Source of the DNA: Atherinomorus stipes
Lineage: Eukaryota; Chordata; Actinopteri; Atheriniformes; Atherinidae
Assembly: GCA_023101725.1 (NCBI GenBank)
Contig: JALJCO010001038.1
Coordinates: 124,001 to 188,000, forward strand
Direction: 5' to 3'
Length of the DNA: 64,000 bases
The notes beneath the pieces are model-generated. The model ran no database searches, was not told where the DNA came from, and worked only from the letters and a program-made list of their open reading frames with translations. The stretch's first letter is position 1, and each line of letters starts with the position of its first letter. Shown here piece after piece: positions 33,085 to 45,475 of the stretch. The position numbers and the translations under genes were made by a program.

Positions 33085-33530
33085 AAATCGATCATAACGG
33101 TCTGTCAGTTTATCCGTCCCTCCTTCTTTCATCCATTTCTTCCTTTATTCCTTCATCCTTTCATCATTCTTCTCATATATCTATCCTTTCTCCCCTCTTC
33201 TTCAGATATTAATTCTTTCATTCTTCTTCCCTGTCCTTTATCCACGCATCCTGTCCTCCCTCACTAGTCATCCTTTCATCCTTATTCCCTCTTCCTCATC
33301 CATCCATCCATTTGTCACCCATCACCCCATCCCTTCTTCTGTCCCTCATCCATTTATCACTCCATCCGTCCCTCATCCTTTCATCCTTCTTCCCTGTTCA
33401 TTTATCTTTCCTCCCTCCTCCTTCATACATCCATCTTTCCCTCACCCAGCTTTGTATCATCCTCATCATCTCTCCTCCTTTACTCCATCTTTTTCTTGTC
33501 CCTCTTCATATCAGTCATTGGATTCATTTT
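33085..33530. repeat. Pyrimidine-rich (CATCCNTTC)-like repeat tract
   Basis: The top strand is an irregular array of CATCC, CTTC, CCCTC and TTCATCC words with little purine. The plus-strand serine/leucine frames across it are low-complexity artefacts. Confidence 0.75.
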
Positions 33531-36500
33531 TCCAGGTACCATCTGGGGGTCCCAGGTCAGCTCAGGTTGCTGACATCCTGAGACTGAACCCCCTTAGGGT
33601 CTCCTCTTAATCTCGAGACATGAGACTCCACAGATGAACCAGTCAACTATCAGATCTCTCCATCTTCTCATTAAATTAGCAAACCCACTTCGTTGAGATG
33701 GGGTCCTTGTTGGTGAACAAACAGTCTGACGGACATTTTCTCAGGGTGAAATAATGCTCCTAATCCTGTTTTAAATTCACAAAACACATCTTTACTTCAG
33801 AAAATCTAAATATCCACACATCACATCAGAACAAAGTGAATATCTGTGTTTGAGTGTTGAGAGTTGGCTGGTGTCAGTCAGCAGAACACTGATTATAACT
33901 GAAGGTTGTTGGGTTACCCTTAATTAATTCAGACTTTGAAACCACCTTTCACAAAGCCTTCTGGGAAAAGAAAAAAAAACATGAGAAAGACACATTTGCA
34001 TTCATCATTATATTCCTGACCTAATTATCTCCTGTGTAAAGGTTTGTGTGTAATGAGCTCTCTGTGATGAGCAGCAGGACAGTAACGCAGAAAGTGAGCT
34101 AAGCAGATGACCTTGTGAACCTCAGCAACATCAGCCTGCGTCCGCCTGTATGTTTTGACAGATCGGCTGTATGTTTGCATGTATCCGTGACTCATGAAGG
34201 CTCCTCAGATATCTCACGGCTGCTTTACTCCTCATGTTTTCTCCTGTAGCGCTGTAGGTCGACTCTTTGCAGCCCCTCTGCCCTCCCTCCACCCTCCCCG
34301 GGGGATGCCTCCTCCACTGCGTCCAGACTTGTCAGAGCATATTCTCGTCAATTTACCAATGTCCTGCATCGGTGTAATTGCTTGCCAAACCCACTCCACT
34401 GATGCAAATTTAAAGGGTCGCCTGTGATGGAGATAATGCCAAATTGGTTTTGAGATTTTGAGATGTCTACTCAGCATGGGTAGATAGATATGTGGGACCT
34501 TATATGAAAAGGGAGAAATGGAATAAGGCTGTGTGTGGAGAATGCTGATGTGGCATTACTCAATATTGGAAAAGACTGATAGATTTCTCCTTCCTGTGGC
34601 TAGCTTCTCACACAGCAAATAATTGTAAAGTATATCTGGAAGGCTTCTTGTGCTCCATAACAGACTTACACACTGCAGTCATAACACCTCCTCCAGTGTC
34701 CTGTAATGTTCAATTGCCTCAGCTAAGTAACCATTAATCGAGGTGGGGCTGATGGCCGGAGTCCAGCTTGGGTGCGGTGTGACCCGACTTTTAATGAGTC
34801 ACAGGAAAGGCGGGGGTCTCAGCCTTGTAGATGGCTGGGCTACCGCGGGCCTTTCTGATGATGATGTCACTTGATGGGAGAGGCCAGCCTCTCCCATCCC
34901 CCAAATGGTTCACCCATGAAAAGATAAGGGAGCTTGCAGCTCATTTCATGAGGATTAAACTCTGGAGGCCTTAAGAAGCTAAGCCTAGAGTCCTTTGGGA
35001 AAGACCCCTCAAATATTTTGTGGTGGAAGGGTTTTCTTTTCAGAGCTGGCTAAATTAGCGCGAGTGTTGGATATGGTGATGAAAAAGGGGAGGGGTGGAT
35101 AAACTGGGGATGACAATTAAAGAGAGGTAATTAACAATGTTAGAAGGAGAATGACCTCAATAGAGCAGGGAGAGCAGCAGGGTCAAGGCTAAACACACAT
35201 CACCCGGTCTGAGAGGGGTCAACGTGGTTAAACAACAAACAAGACGAGAATGTCAATGTCTTCATCTGTTTCTTGATCAACACTTGGGTTTTCCATCAAT
35301 TCTTAAGGAAATTTACATTTTGATCATTTTTATGTACATTTATGTAGAAATGCTAAAGCTAAGCTTCATTTGAGAGCAGTGGCAGACAGATATCACTCAT
35401 GTCCTGTATTTGTGAATTTTCTGCAGAGACCAGTCTGACTCCAGGTGCACGTTCAAGGATCAAAAGATAGTTTAGACTATTTCAAACTGTTATCACACAT
35501 GCAAAGTCCATGCTGTCAAACTCTAAGGGATAGGTTAAAATGATGTGGGCATGAGGCCTCTGACAGACAAATTATGCACTTGGAGTAAGAATGGGTTGTA
35601 AACAGCTTTTCCTGCTGCAGCATTATAAAGATGCAAAAGACAGTCAGAGCTTTGTGGATCTATTCCTCAATGATTGCTAAATGATTTTTCCGGGACATGC
35701 CCCTCACACTTCATCCTCATCCTCTTGTGAGAGTGACATAAAGAGACACAGTGAGCAGGCTGAATTGTACATAACATGATGTGTAACATTGTACTGTGAC
35801 GTATGTCACATCTGCCTCTTTAGGTGTGTAAAAGCACTGTGGAACCTAGTTCATTGCAGACTAGAGTGACTTTGGATAAGGGATTTCTTCAGAGGCAGAA
35901 GCAACAATTTTAGGACTGCAGTATCCGGACTCTCATTTTTCACAATAAACAGTTGGTGGGAATACAAAGTAGCAGGAGTAGAAGTAATAAAGTCCTAACA
36001 CTATGTACTATGAGAGAATTACTACCCCAGCCAGTATTTGTACCCTAAACATTTTGGCACATTAACAACGTGAAATGACATGGCATAAGTTGAAAATTAG
36101 TATGCAAGTGCATAAAAAGTGCTGAAAGTGATGTTAAAATTACAGTCTGAGACTTACACTGTAACCATATTGGTGTGTTGCAGCTGTGAAGAAGAAACAA
36201 TGCAGTATTTGTTATGAAGGGTCTTAATCCCAACTGCCTTCACCAGCCACACACCAAAAGTTTTAGACCTCCAAGATTTTCCATGTATTCATCTACTTGG
36301 CCTTGCAGTGCTGGTCTGAAGCAGCAAATAGTCCTAGATACAGTATCAGGAAGTGAACTAACCGGAATTTATGCTAGCCAAAGATGAAATCCTTCCTGAA
36401 TAATGTATAAGGATCTATGTGACTGTCTCCATCATGCTTGCTGTGGTGTTTGTGTTCTGAGCTTAGGTGGTGCTGAGCAGATTTGAGGAGACCCAGGGCA

Positions 36501-36714
36501 GAGTCTGGTCTGCTGATTGATCTCACCTCATCACAGCTGCCTACTCAAGCACCTGCAGCAGCCAGACTTTGCCACATAGTCTCGCCTCCTGTAGTGGTAA
36601 TCCAGCCTATGCAAAACCAGTATTTCCATATTCCTAGAATTCGTTAACCTGCCTCCTTGTATTTTCAGAATTGCCCCCCTGTCATTACCCTTGCTTCAAC
36701 CATTCTTTGTCTGC
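33531..36714. other. No gene seen; candidate conserved non-coding DNA
   Basis: I find no transposon hallmark or coding domain in this 3.2 kb. The part from about 34200 to 35200 has balanced composition and no simple repeats, which is the look of vertebrate conserved non-coding sequence, but conservation cannot be judged from one sequence. Confidence 0.3.
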
Positions 36715-36722
36715 ACCTAGGG

Positions 36723-36924
36723 GGAAGTGTTTCTCACTTCCGGTCCTCAGGACCCACTGCCCTGCATGTCTTTGATGTGTTCCTACTGCAAAAAACCTGA
36801 TTCAGATGAATGAACTTCCCCATCAAGCTCTTCGCAAGCCTGTTATCGAGCCATTCAGTCGATTCAGGTTGCCTAGAAGACATGCAGGGTAATGGGTCCT
36901 GAGGACCAGAATTAAGAAACACTA
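36723..36924. mobile_element. Short hAT MITE with 8-bp duplication
   Basis: ACCTAGGG flanks both sides exactly (36715-36722 and 36925-36932), the hAT duplication length. The ends invert on each other: AGTGTTTCTCACTTCCGG and, from the right, AGTGTTTCTTAATTCTGG, followed in both arms by TCCTCAGGACCCA and CCCTGCATGTCT. About 200 bp, non-coding. Confidence 0.88.
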
Positions 36925-37233
36925 ACCTAGGGATGGTGAAACCGAAGCCTCATAAGACATTGACACATTGTGACACAACTGCCGTGAGACTGACACCATG
37001 TCTCGAGACAAAAGAGATGGTCAATAACAGCTCCATCTGCTGGTCATGTTTGTGTGATGCATCTAGGGATGGGTACCGAAATCGGTACTTTTCTTGGTAC
37101 CTACCGAACTCCGTCGGTACTACCGGGTACCGATTCATGTAAAATCAAACGGTACCATGTTTCGGTACCTAAATGCATCCTTTTTAATGTGAGGTAGTGG
37201 AAGAGTTTGTGATTTCTGTGCCGCACGTGAACG

Positions 37234-37482
37234 TTGCATCGCAGCATGACATCAGCAGCAGCAGCCGCGTGTTCAGTCAGAAGCTTTCCTGGCTTCACTT
37301 CTCTAAAACATCAAGTTCGCTGCATTATTTGTGATGCCAGCGGCGGGAACACGTCTGATCTGAGGAAGCAGCAGATTAAACACAATATTCTTTTCAAAGC
37401 TCCGTTCCCGACGCGTCATCTGCAGCCCGCAGAAAAAAAGAGGGAGAAGTCCGTCAGCGCCTCGGCGGCTGAACAGATGTAA
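37234..37482 (+). pseudogene. BED zinc-finger relic of hAT transposase
   Basis: An 82-codon frame contains VRCIICDASGGNTSDLRK then IKHNI, matching the C-x2-C ... H pattern of BED fingers in fish hAT transposases (CDASGGNTSNLRKHL..H type). One expected histidine is replaced (KQQ for KHL), and the frame opens at TTG, not ATG. It stops long before any catalytic domain, so it is a DNA-binding remnant only. Confidence 0.65.
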
Positions 37483-37909
37483 TCGAGGGCAGATGATAAC
37501 CAGCAGGGTTCACAAACTGCCGTTCAACAACTTAATACGATGTGAATATTTACTGAGTTTATCATCAACCAAGACAGTGAACCAGTTCTGGGGCGAAGCG
37601 CATGTCACGTCTCTCCCTCCCTCCCTCTGTCGCATCCCACATCTTTATTAAACTCTTCATCATGGCGGAGTTTCTGCACGCGAGTGCACCAGCCATCATA
37701 CTTACATCTGATAAATAAGAGTCTGCGTCTCTCTGAAACAGCTTGTATGGTTTAACCAGCACGGCAGAAACTGTCAGCATCAAGTTAGTGACCTGATCCC
37801 TGCAGCAGCTCACAGCCTCCAGACCTGCGCAAAACGCCGCCACAAAATCAGTTTAGTGTCGGAGAATATTCCGTCTTTTTTCTCATTAAATTATTCTGTC
37901 ATTATTATT

Positions 37910-38205
37910 ATTTCGTCTGGAACAAACTCCCAGAAAGTCTCAGATCAGCTAAAACACTTGTTCTCAGCTGCATTCACATAGATATTACTATTATAGATAG
38001 TTCAAATCTGCACGACTCTATGCTCTCTTTTTAATGTTAAATATTTTTAATGTTTATCATTTTAAAATCATACTTCTACTTTTTGTTCTTAATCATTTTC
38101 TCTTTTACACCTCGCTGCAATGCTTATGGTTTATCTAAAGCACTTTGAATTTTCCTGTAGGCTACATGAAATGTGCTGTATAAAAAAAACTTGCCTTGCC
38201 ATTAA
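37910..38205 (+). repeat. L2-like LINE 3' fragment nested in hAT element
   Basis: It starts with codons for FVWNKLPESLRSAKT, the last conserved block of L2-type RT proteins (LWNSLPxxLRSA). A 3' UTR follows, with 'aaagcactttgaa' and 'gaaatgtgctgtataaa' before 'cttgccttgcc'. Same tail type as 3500-3693. It is 5'-truncated. No target duplication resolved. Confidence 0.75.
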
Positions 38206-38769
38206 GTTTCCCTGTTACCAGATGCTCTGACATCATAGAGAAACAGCTGGATTTTGCTTCAATATATTATTAAAAAATTCTATGTTGAGAATGAGAAATA
38301 AATCTGTTATTGCCATATAAACACACATAAAAGTACCGAAAACTGGTACCGTTTGGTACTGGTACCGATTCGCAGGTACCGAAAGTTGGTACCGCATCGA
38401 TTCAAATGTGAAAGGTACCCATCCCTAGATGCATCTGAGGGAACAGTAGGTGGATCGAACACTTCAGACCGGCCTATCTGACTCGGTGTATAATGAAAGA
38501 TAGGTAGGAATAATAAAAGGTTTTCAACCTTCTGCTACTGCTTCAGTCATTAATATCATAGAATTTCCTTCTGGAATAAATAAAATAGTTTTTTTTTTCA
38601 TTCCCAAGTGATTGGAACCCATTTTAAAGCATTGACAGATTGATGAGCCCCGTCAAGATCTCCACTTGACACACACGGATTATGTAACGAGGCCTCAGTT
38701 GGTGCGGTCACGTGACTTTTAGCATGCTGAGACTTTCACCAACACAGCCCTTGCAAGGCTTCAAGTTCA

Positions 38770-39168
38770 TAAGATCGAAGGGGAGTTGAGCAGATGAGCT
38801 TGAGCATAACGTTCTTACCCTGGCTTCAACTGTTTTTCATCTGTACCTACCCACCTGGGCCACCTGCCTGCTCGCCCTGCTGGCAGCTCAGGACATCACC
38901 CCACAGCCAGCTACCTCCACCTCAGTTCTGGACCTCCACCTGGATTCTGCAGGGCCACCTCCACTGTCACAATCTTTTGGATTTTCGCTCACTGGATTAA
39001 ACCCATCAACCATTTCCCTCTCCTCCCAGAGCTCCTGTGGTCCCGGGATCATCTTACCCACATCCTGACCCATACTCTTAATAAACCAATAAATCATTTC
39101 TGAAACCCGGTACTAAGAGTCTGCTTATGGGTCTTTTTGCCTGACAGCCAGGTTCAGCTGTGACAGTG
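38770..39168 (+). mobile_element. Possible LTR or LINE 3' segment
   Basis: C/CT-rich sequence leads to overlapping AATAAA (about 39080-39092), then 'gtctgcttatgggtctttt' and 'cagctgtgaca'. AATAAA followed by a CTGC...GGGTC...TGACA ending resembles the R-U5 end of many fish Gypsy-type LTRs. No TG start, partner LTR or duplication is visible, so this is tentative. Confidence 0.3.
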
Positions 39169-39169
39169 A

Positions 39170-40980
39170 CATTACATAGCTCAACCTTTTATCTAATCCC
39201 GATCTCGCATCTAAACTGGGAAAATATTCAGACGTCACATCTTCCTTTGGTTTGTTTAGCCACTGCCTTCTTCACTGGAAGTACAGTATTTGAACTGCAG
39301 AAGTCAATGTGACTTCTCTCTAAGTTTCTCTCTTCTCTGCTAAGTTATGTTATGATCAACCAAGCGTGCAGTCATAAATTGTAGATTTAACCACTGCATC
39401 CACCCAAATCTAGAGGTTTGGCCATGTTCCAACGTCTTTAAATAATCCTGAGGAAAATGCTTGTTTGGTTCACTGGTTTGTTTCATTTGATATCTGTCGG
39501 CTAACGTAGAACAGGAGTCAGGGATTACAGCAAAAGTCAAATATATATTGTACTGTTGACTTTGTAAATGAAGAATCATTAAATAAACAAAAATGGATGA
39601 GAGTGTTTTTGCATTTAAAATCTAACTTTTGGAACCAGATTTACAAAATTTGTGATAGTGACACAAAAGAAGTATAAGTACTGAAAGCTCATTAGTAATG
39701 TACAGTAAGTAAGATGGGATGTTGATAAAACATTACACCACCCACTGGGATTTCCCACTTACCAAACATTCAGTCCAGCAGGTGAGATCCACACACTCAT
39801 TCTCCCACACAGCTAAGAATCGATGGCCAATCAGCTCTGGACGTGTTGAGAGAGCCAACATTTCAGAGGCTAATGAAATATTTTGTCATCCGCTGTCGTC
39901 CCCATGGTCTTCCCTTCATACCTTTGTCACTTCACTTCCTCTTCCTTCACAGTGAATGCTCAATTCTGTCGCTGTGGGACTTAACAAGCCTGCAAAATAA
40001 TTAAAATTCAACCAAATGATGAAACACTTGCAGCAAAGCGTCCTTGAAGGGTCGGCAGAGCCCGCTCTGAAAGCAGTGAGGGGAGAGGGAAAAAGAGAGC
40101 AGCGTTTTGTGTTTTTTTTTTCTCTCTTCTCAGAGAATAATGTTAAGCTGCTGCTCCCAGCTTAAGGGCCTCTTAAATTGGAAAGGCAGTGGCCTATAGA
40201 GACATGTACCTGTCAAACAAATACCACACGCCTCTGATTCTCTTTCTGCTCTTTCTCTCCGGCTTCGTTTTAAACTCTCAGCTAGTATTCGAGTCAGACG
40301 TGGGGTGCCGTGGAGATTGTCGGGTTTGAGAACAGAGACGGGGATTCGCCTGTAAGAGGTATCACAGCGATGTTGCTGTCAGAGGAATTAAGAGGCGAGC
40401 TCAGTGGCCCTCCGGTGATCCACTGAGAAGATGTTTCTCACGGCCCAGAGGACGGCTGTTGGAGGGGAAATGTATGGTGGCAGCCCGGTGCAGAGAGTGT
40501 AAAGATGAACACGTCACAGAATGAAAGGTGACGAGACAAATAAAACTGAGGTCTTGAAAGAAAAAGGTTGATTTGCTCTGAAGCTCATCTTAAAGGTCAT
40601 AAAACCATAAAAGTCAAGAATCTAAGAGCTGAAAGCACAAGTCGTTCTGTTCATACCTGTAAGACTTGCAGCTACCGCAAAGTAAAAACATTGTTTAGTG
40701 CACTGAAGTGGCATGACAGATTTGTGGAGGTTTTTTTGTATGATTTTAATTATGCTATCACCTGCATGGCTAAATTTCCTTTGAAACACCATGTCAGCTA
40801 CCTGGGCAACATGTATGCAGACTCACAGCCAGCTGACAAACTAATGTGACTGTATGAACATTGTAAAATCATGAAATTAAACCAAACAAATGTATTTGTT
40901 TAATACTCACCAAGCAGTTTTGGGTATCTAAATCTATCCAGACCAAACAAAAATTGAGGCCATACTGAAAATAAATAAAT
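39170..40980. other. No gene seen
   Basis: Mixed DNA without transposon ends. 39960-40460 has unique-looking sequence without simple repeats. A 93-codon frame at 40568-40849 is not recognised. Confidence 0.35.
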
Positions 40981-40982
40981 AG

Positions 40983-41111
<129 letters not shown>

Positions 41112-41544
41112 AACATGTTTGACTACATGACATCTTCAAGTATGTTCATTTCCAGGAATGTACATAATAAATGTCACTGCGCCATTAAAATGAAGAAGAA
41201 GCTTTTTATGTTTTAGACTTACAAAATGCTAAATTAATGAGGAACCCCATAGTAAACTCTGTCAGGTTCATGATTTTAATGACTGGAACATCCAGAAGCA
41301 ACACCAACATGAAGAGTTTTCCAGCGATCAATCAGGAACATGTTCAACACACACTATCTGGTCAAAGAGCTAGGTTGACCACAACCTCCTGTTATGCAGA
41401 ACTAATGAGGCAGATGTGATTTCATGTTAATACAAACAATGACACGTATCTGTTGTTAAGGAAAGAAAAAAATACATTTTTAAGGTTGAAGGGGCAATAA
41501 TGGATACAGCAGAGATGCTTTAATTAAAACTGCTTATATAATAT

Positions 41545-41775
<231 letters not shown>

Positions 41776-42246
41776 TACAAGAATACATTTAGATTTCCAG
41801 AGGTTCAGAAACAGAGGTGCTGACTGACAAGTCCAAGAGCAAAATTCAAACAATACAGTTATTGTTTATGTATTTGTATTATATTATATTATTGAATATT
41901 AATCAATTAGGTTCAAATATAACATAAAGGCTGTTGTTAAATCGAGCTCCACTGGTTGAGTTGTCTGGTTTGTTGAGCACTGATGTGTTGCCTCATTTCA
42001 GGTATCTTCACTTCCAACCGTCATGTAATCAGCACCTGTCTCACCCTAATGTGGTCCATCTCTGTCTTATTGTCTTCCCTTGTCTGACTGTGTGTGTATG
42101 TATGTCTCATTTTGGGGTCTGTACATGTCAGATTATGCAGACTATTTAGGATATGGAGTGTCCTATGTAGATACCTTCTTTGGGTATCTTTGCCTAACTG
42201 TTTCAACACGTGGTTCCCATTTTATTGGTCTTCATTAAAGGACATT
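41776..42246. other. No gene seen
   Basis: AT-rich spacer between the compound microsatellite and the Harbinger-like left end. Confidence 0.4.
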
Positions 42247-42409
42247 GGCCCTCATTTATCAAACGATCGTAGAAATGATCGCAAATCTGATCGTAAAAAT
42301 GGTCATTGGACCCACGTCTGATTTATTAAAACGTTTGTATCGGTCCAATCTCGTTGTATGAACTAAAGAGTCTTGATTAATACCACAGCTGAAATCCATC
42401 GTCATTTCA

Positions 42410-42685
42410 ATGTCACGCCCACGGTTACGCCCTCAAACATGCATGATTATGAGGCTTCGCCCAGCGAGGTTGGACCATGGAGTGGAGAGATTATGCCAAA
42501 AAGAAACTTTTGGGGGGATCAAGACAGAATTCTTCATTTGTGAGGTGGGAAGGATTAAAAAGGCGCTGTTTGGCAGCTTAAAAACCGGAGTCAGAGACGT
42601 GCATAAAAACGCTGCACGGAAGAGGATCAGTCAGCCTCACCGGTGTGAACAACCAGCTGAGATATTAATAAAAGTCTTAATCTAG
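42410..42685 (+). pseudogene. Harbinger Myb/SANT-like protein relic
   Basis: Within this frame the segment TEFFICEVGRIKKALFGSLK followed by TGVRDVHKNAARKRIS matches the Myb/SANT-like DNA-binding domain of Harbinger elements (typically EVExRKxxLFGSLKxGVxxxxKNxxWxxIS). The expected tryptophan after the KNA block is arginine here. Neighbouring codons look out of frame and no full-length protein can be read. In living elements this protein binds the transposon ends and helps carry the transposase into the nucleus. Confidence 0.6.
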
Positions 42686-44242
42686 GCCTGGCTTATATGT
42701 TTTTTTCGTTTTATTAGTTATGAAATTTAATAATAGCCCATATCCGATAGCAACGTCACAATTCTTTTGCCAATGGGTCAAGAAAAATTGGTCCAATATG
42801 AACCCCCCCCCTTATGAGTCCAACCTCTGCTCTCTATCAGGTGGATGCCGGTCAGATCCGAGCCTGACACAGATAGGGACAGAAAAAAGATCACTTGCAT
42901 TAGCAAAGCTAAGGGACAGTCTACTGACTGAGCACTTCTACAACTTTAAAGTATAGATTACTTATTAGAAATGGATCAGCTGCTGCTTCCTCCATATAGA
43001 TGGGTTTCTGAGCAACATCACAGATAGGATGCACACACAACATGGGGGCAAGAAAACACAGAAAAAGCATTATTGAACAATGAGTAGACCTGTGTTTACG
43101 TACAAGACTCGAGTTTTAATGCAGATGAGGTCAAGATATGACGTGAAAGTGTCTGGGAAATATAATATTTATGTCCTGGTATTTGTTCGGTTCCAAAAAT
43201 CAAAACATTAATGCATGTAAACAGTTGAAAATGGTAAAAATAGGACAGTAGGCGTGACTGATCTTCACAAAACCCTCAGATAACTTATTCAGATTCAGAC
43301 TACATGATTTATTTAGTCTTTCACCATGGTCACCATGAAGGATTAAACCACCGCGGTGGCAAAAAACATTACGGTGTTCTAGTCGGGAGACTGGTACTAA
43401 TGCATCACTGCCGCGATTGACTGCATCACAACACTGTAAACTGTAAACACTAGCTGTGTGTGACAGCCGTCCTCTGCTCTGACAGGAAAATAAAAAAAAA
43501 GGATAAACTGATGGTGGAGCCGTTTACAAACATTCACGCGGCATAGCAACGCACCCCCAAGAGATTTAAGTACAAAGTACGGGGGTCGTAGTCAGATGGC
43601 GTTTGAATTTATACCGTTAGCTTGTTCGCAGTTAGCTAGTCTGTCTACTGTCCACCACGATCTCATACACAATAAAGCACAACGTTACACAAGCAGCGAA
43701 ACTTACCAACAGCAATGCGTGTTAGTCCCTAACAGTCGGAATCGCCTCCTTTCCAAACGTAGTGATGATGTCGTCTTTGCCTGGTTTAATCCCAAACTAG
43801 TGAAAGTTGCTCCTGTATGGAGGTGGTGAAGACGACACCGGAACTGAACCTGCTGTAGACAGCAGACTGTTGTGGCCTATTTTGGTTTTAAAGGTGCCAT
43901 GACATCAAATTTCACTTTTCTGGGGTTTTGGGTGTGTGATGGCCGTAACTACAGCCACACATGTCGGTAACCCATGCACCAACACTTTAACACTATTCTG
44001 TTTATATATATATTTGCTTTAAACTTAGTTGAAACACTTTAATTCTATTTGTTTGCGCGCACATTTAGATATCATTTGTATTCAACTTTGTTTGCTTTTG
44101 TTTAACTCCTTTTCTATTGTTTCCCGGTGCTGGGGACCCCCGAGAGCTGGGGGCAGTAGTGAGCATCAGGGGCAGGAAGAGATCCCAGCACAGGAAGTGC
44201 CGAGGCCTGCACCAACTTGGCTCCCTGTTGAGGGGGGATAAA

Positions 44243-44655
44243 TGTTTAGTTTATTCTTTAAATATTTAGATGTATTCTTTTGGATTTGAGTAGTTTATTT
44301 ACTTAGTTCCTTTTTGGTAATTCTTTTGTTTGGGAAATTAAACTGACTTTTGTTATGTTTCTTTCATTGTTAGTTTATTTGTTTGTTAGTCTTACCCCCA
44401 TGTGTTAAAGACTGGTCTGATCAGCCAGCATTTAAGTTCCCCTTTGTTTCATGTTTGTTAGGTCAGTTTGGTTCTTTGTTAAGGTCAGTTTGATTTGCTG
44501 TTGGTTTAAGTTTGCCTTATGACTTTAGTATGGTTTTGTTCATTTGACCTTTTTTAAGGGCCCTATTGTTGTTAACTTGTTTTGGGGTAAAATAAAACCC
44601 TTTTTCCTTTTTGAAATTTCCTGTGTCCTTATGCTTGACCACTCGGTCCCTCACA
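44243..44655 (+). mobile_element. LTR-like segment (3' end of an LTR retrotransposon)
   Basis: Starts TGTTTAG right after a purine-rich run (GAGGGGGGATAAA, 44230-44242) like a polypurine tract, and ends CCCTCACA, so it has TG...CA ends. AATAAA at 44591-44596 is followed by 'ctgtgtccttatgc', typical of R-U5. The short frame ending at 44241 could be the last codons of an internal gene but has no recognisable domain. No partner LTR or duplication was found, so it may be a truncated 3' end. Confidence 0.42.
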
Positions 44656-44889
44656 GGGTGTATAATATGATCTGTTGTGCACTGATGAAGCCATGTGAAT
44701 GTCCAGAGTGAGCATCAAATTTCCTGTTTATGGTCTGTCAGTTTTGTCTCTCTGCTCAGAAACAGATGAATGAGACAGCACGCTATCATTCTACGTAGTT
44801 CTATCATTCTACGCAATTTAATTGCTCCAATAAGAGCACACTATCAAGTAAACAGCGCCCCCCCCCCCCTCTCTCTCTCTCTCTCCTAA

Positions 44890-45475
44890 AGGCCCTTTCA
44901 GATAGAACGCGGCAAGCGCAAGAGGACGGCGGCAAACCCATTCATTGTGTATGTGGTACCGCCGCGGCAGCGCGTTCCGCCATGCCGCGGAGCACCGCGG
45001 TGCGCAAGGTGGGCGCATGCCGCCGCGGTGGCGCTGTCGCCGCTGCGCTCGAATTGAACATTTTTCAATTCGGGCGCAGCGCGCTGTGACGACATCCTAG
45101 CGCGTCCAATAGGAGAGGCCAGTTCAGGGAAAAGTGGTCCTTGTTCAGCCTGATGTACCTGGAAGCGGTCTGTGTGAAAGAATGCAGCTCGCGGACGAAC
45201 CTGAACTCCCCACGTTCTGCCTTGTTATCAGGATCAGGTGGACCCCCACCCTTTTATCTGCTGCTGATCTCCTCCTCCTCCCTTGGAGCAAAGCTCTTTG
45301 CTGCGACCATGAGATGTACATCTCTCACAACAAAGCGTGCCGGGGAGAAAACACTTCCTGGTCTGTCGCTTAGCAACGCGTGCCTGACGTGTTTGCTGCC
45401 GCCAGGTCTGCCGCTGAGTCTGCGCCCTACCCCGCGGTGAACTCGGCGAAAAACGCGTCCTATCTGAAAGGGCCT
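44890..45475 (+). mobile_element. GC-rich MITE with TAA duplication (copy H2)
   Basis: Ends AGGCCCTTTCAGATAGAACG and, inverted, AGGCCCTTTCAGATAGGACG, flanked by TAA at 44887-44889 and 45476-45478. Same family as 6952-7501, opposite orientation. Interior dense in CCGCGG and GCGC. Non-coding: the overlapping frames on both strands reflect high GC. It lies inside the Harbinger-like element, so it is younger than that insertion. Confidence 0.85.

Larger units (their letters stand above)
37064..38427 (+). mobile_element. hAT element with GGTACC-rich ends
   Basis: GATGCATC, itself a palindrome, flanks the element exactly at 37056-37063 and 38428-38435. Termini TAGGGATGGGTACC are perfectly inverted over 14 bp. 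Both subterminal zones carry about seven GGTAC/GTACC words each, probable transposase-binding sites. Inside are a BED-finger relic near the left end and an L2-like LINE fragment (37910-38205) that inserted later. The hATC dimerisation and DDE regions are missing. Confidence 0.9.

Noticed and set aside
37565..37843. 92-codon minus-strand ORF in the hAT element
   Set aside because: Antisense to the orientation of the BED-finger relic and without transposase motifs.
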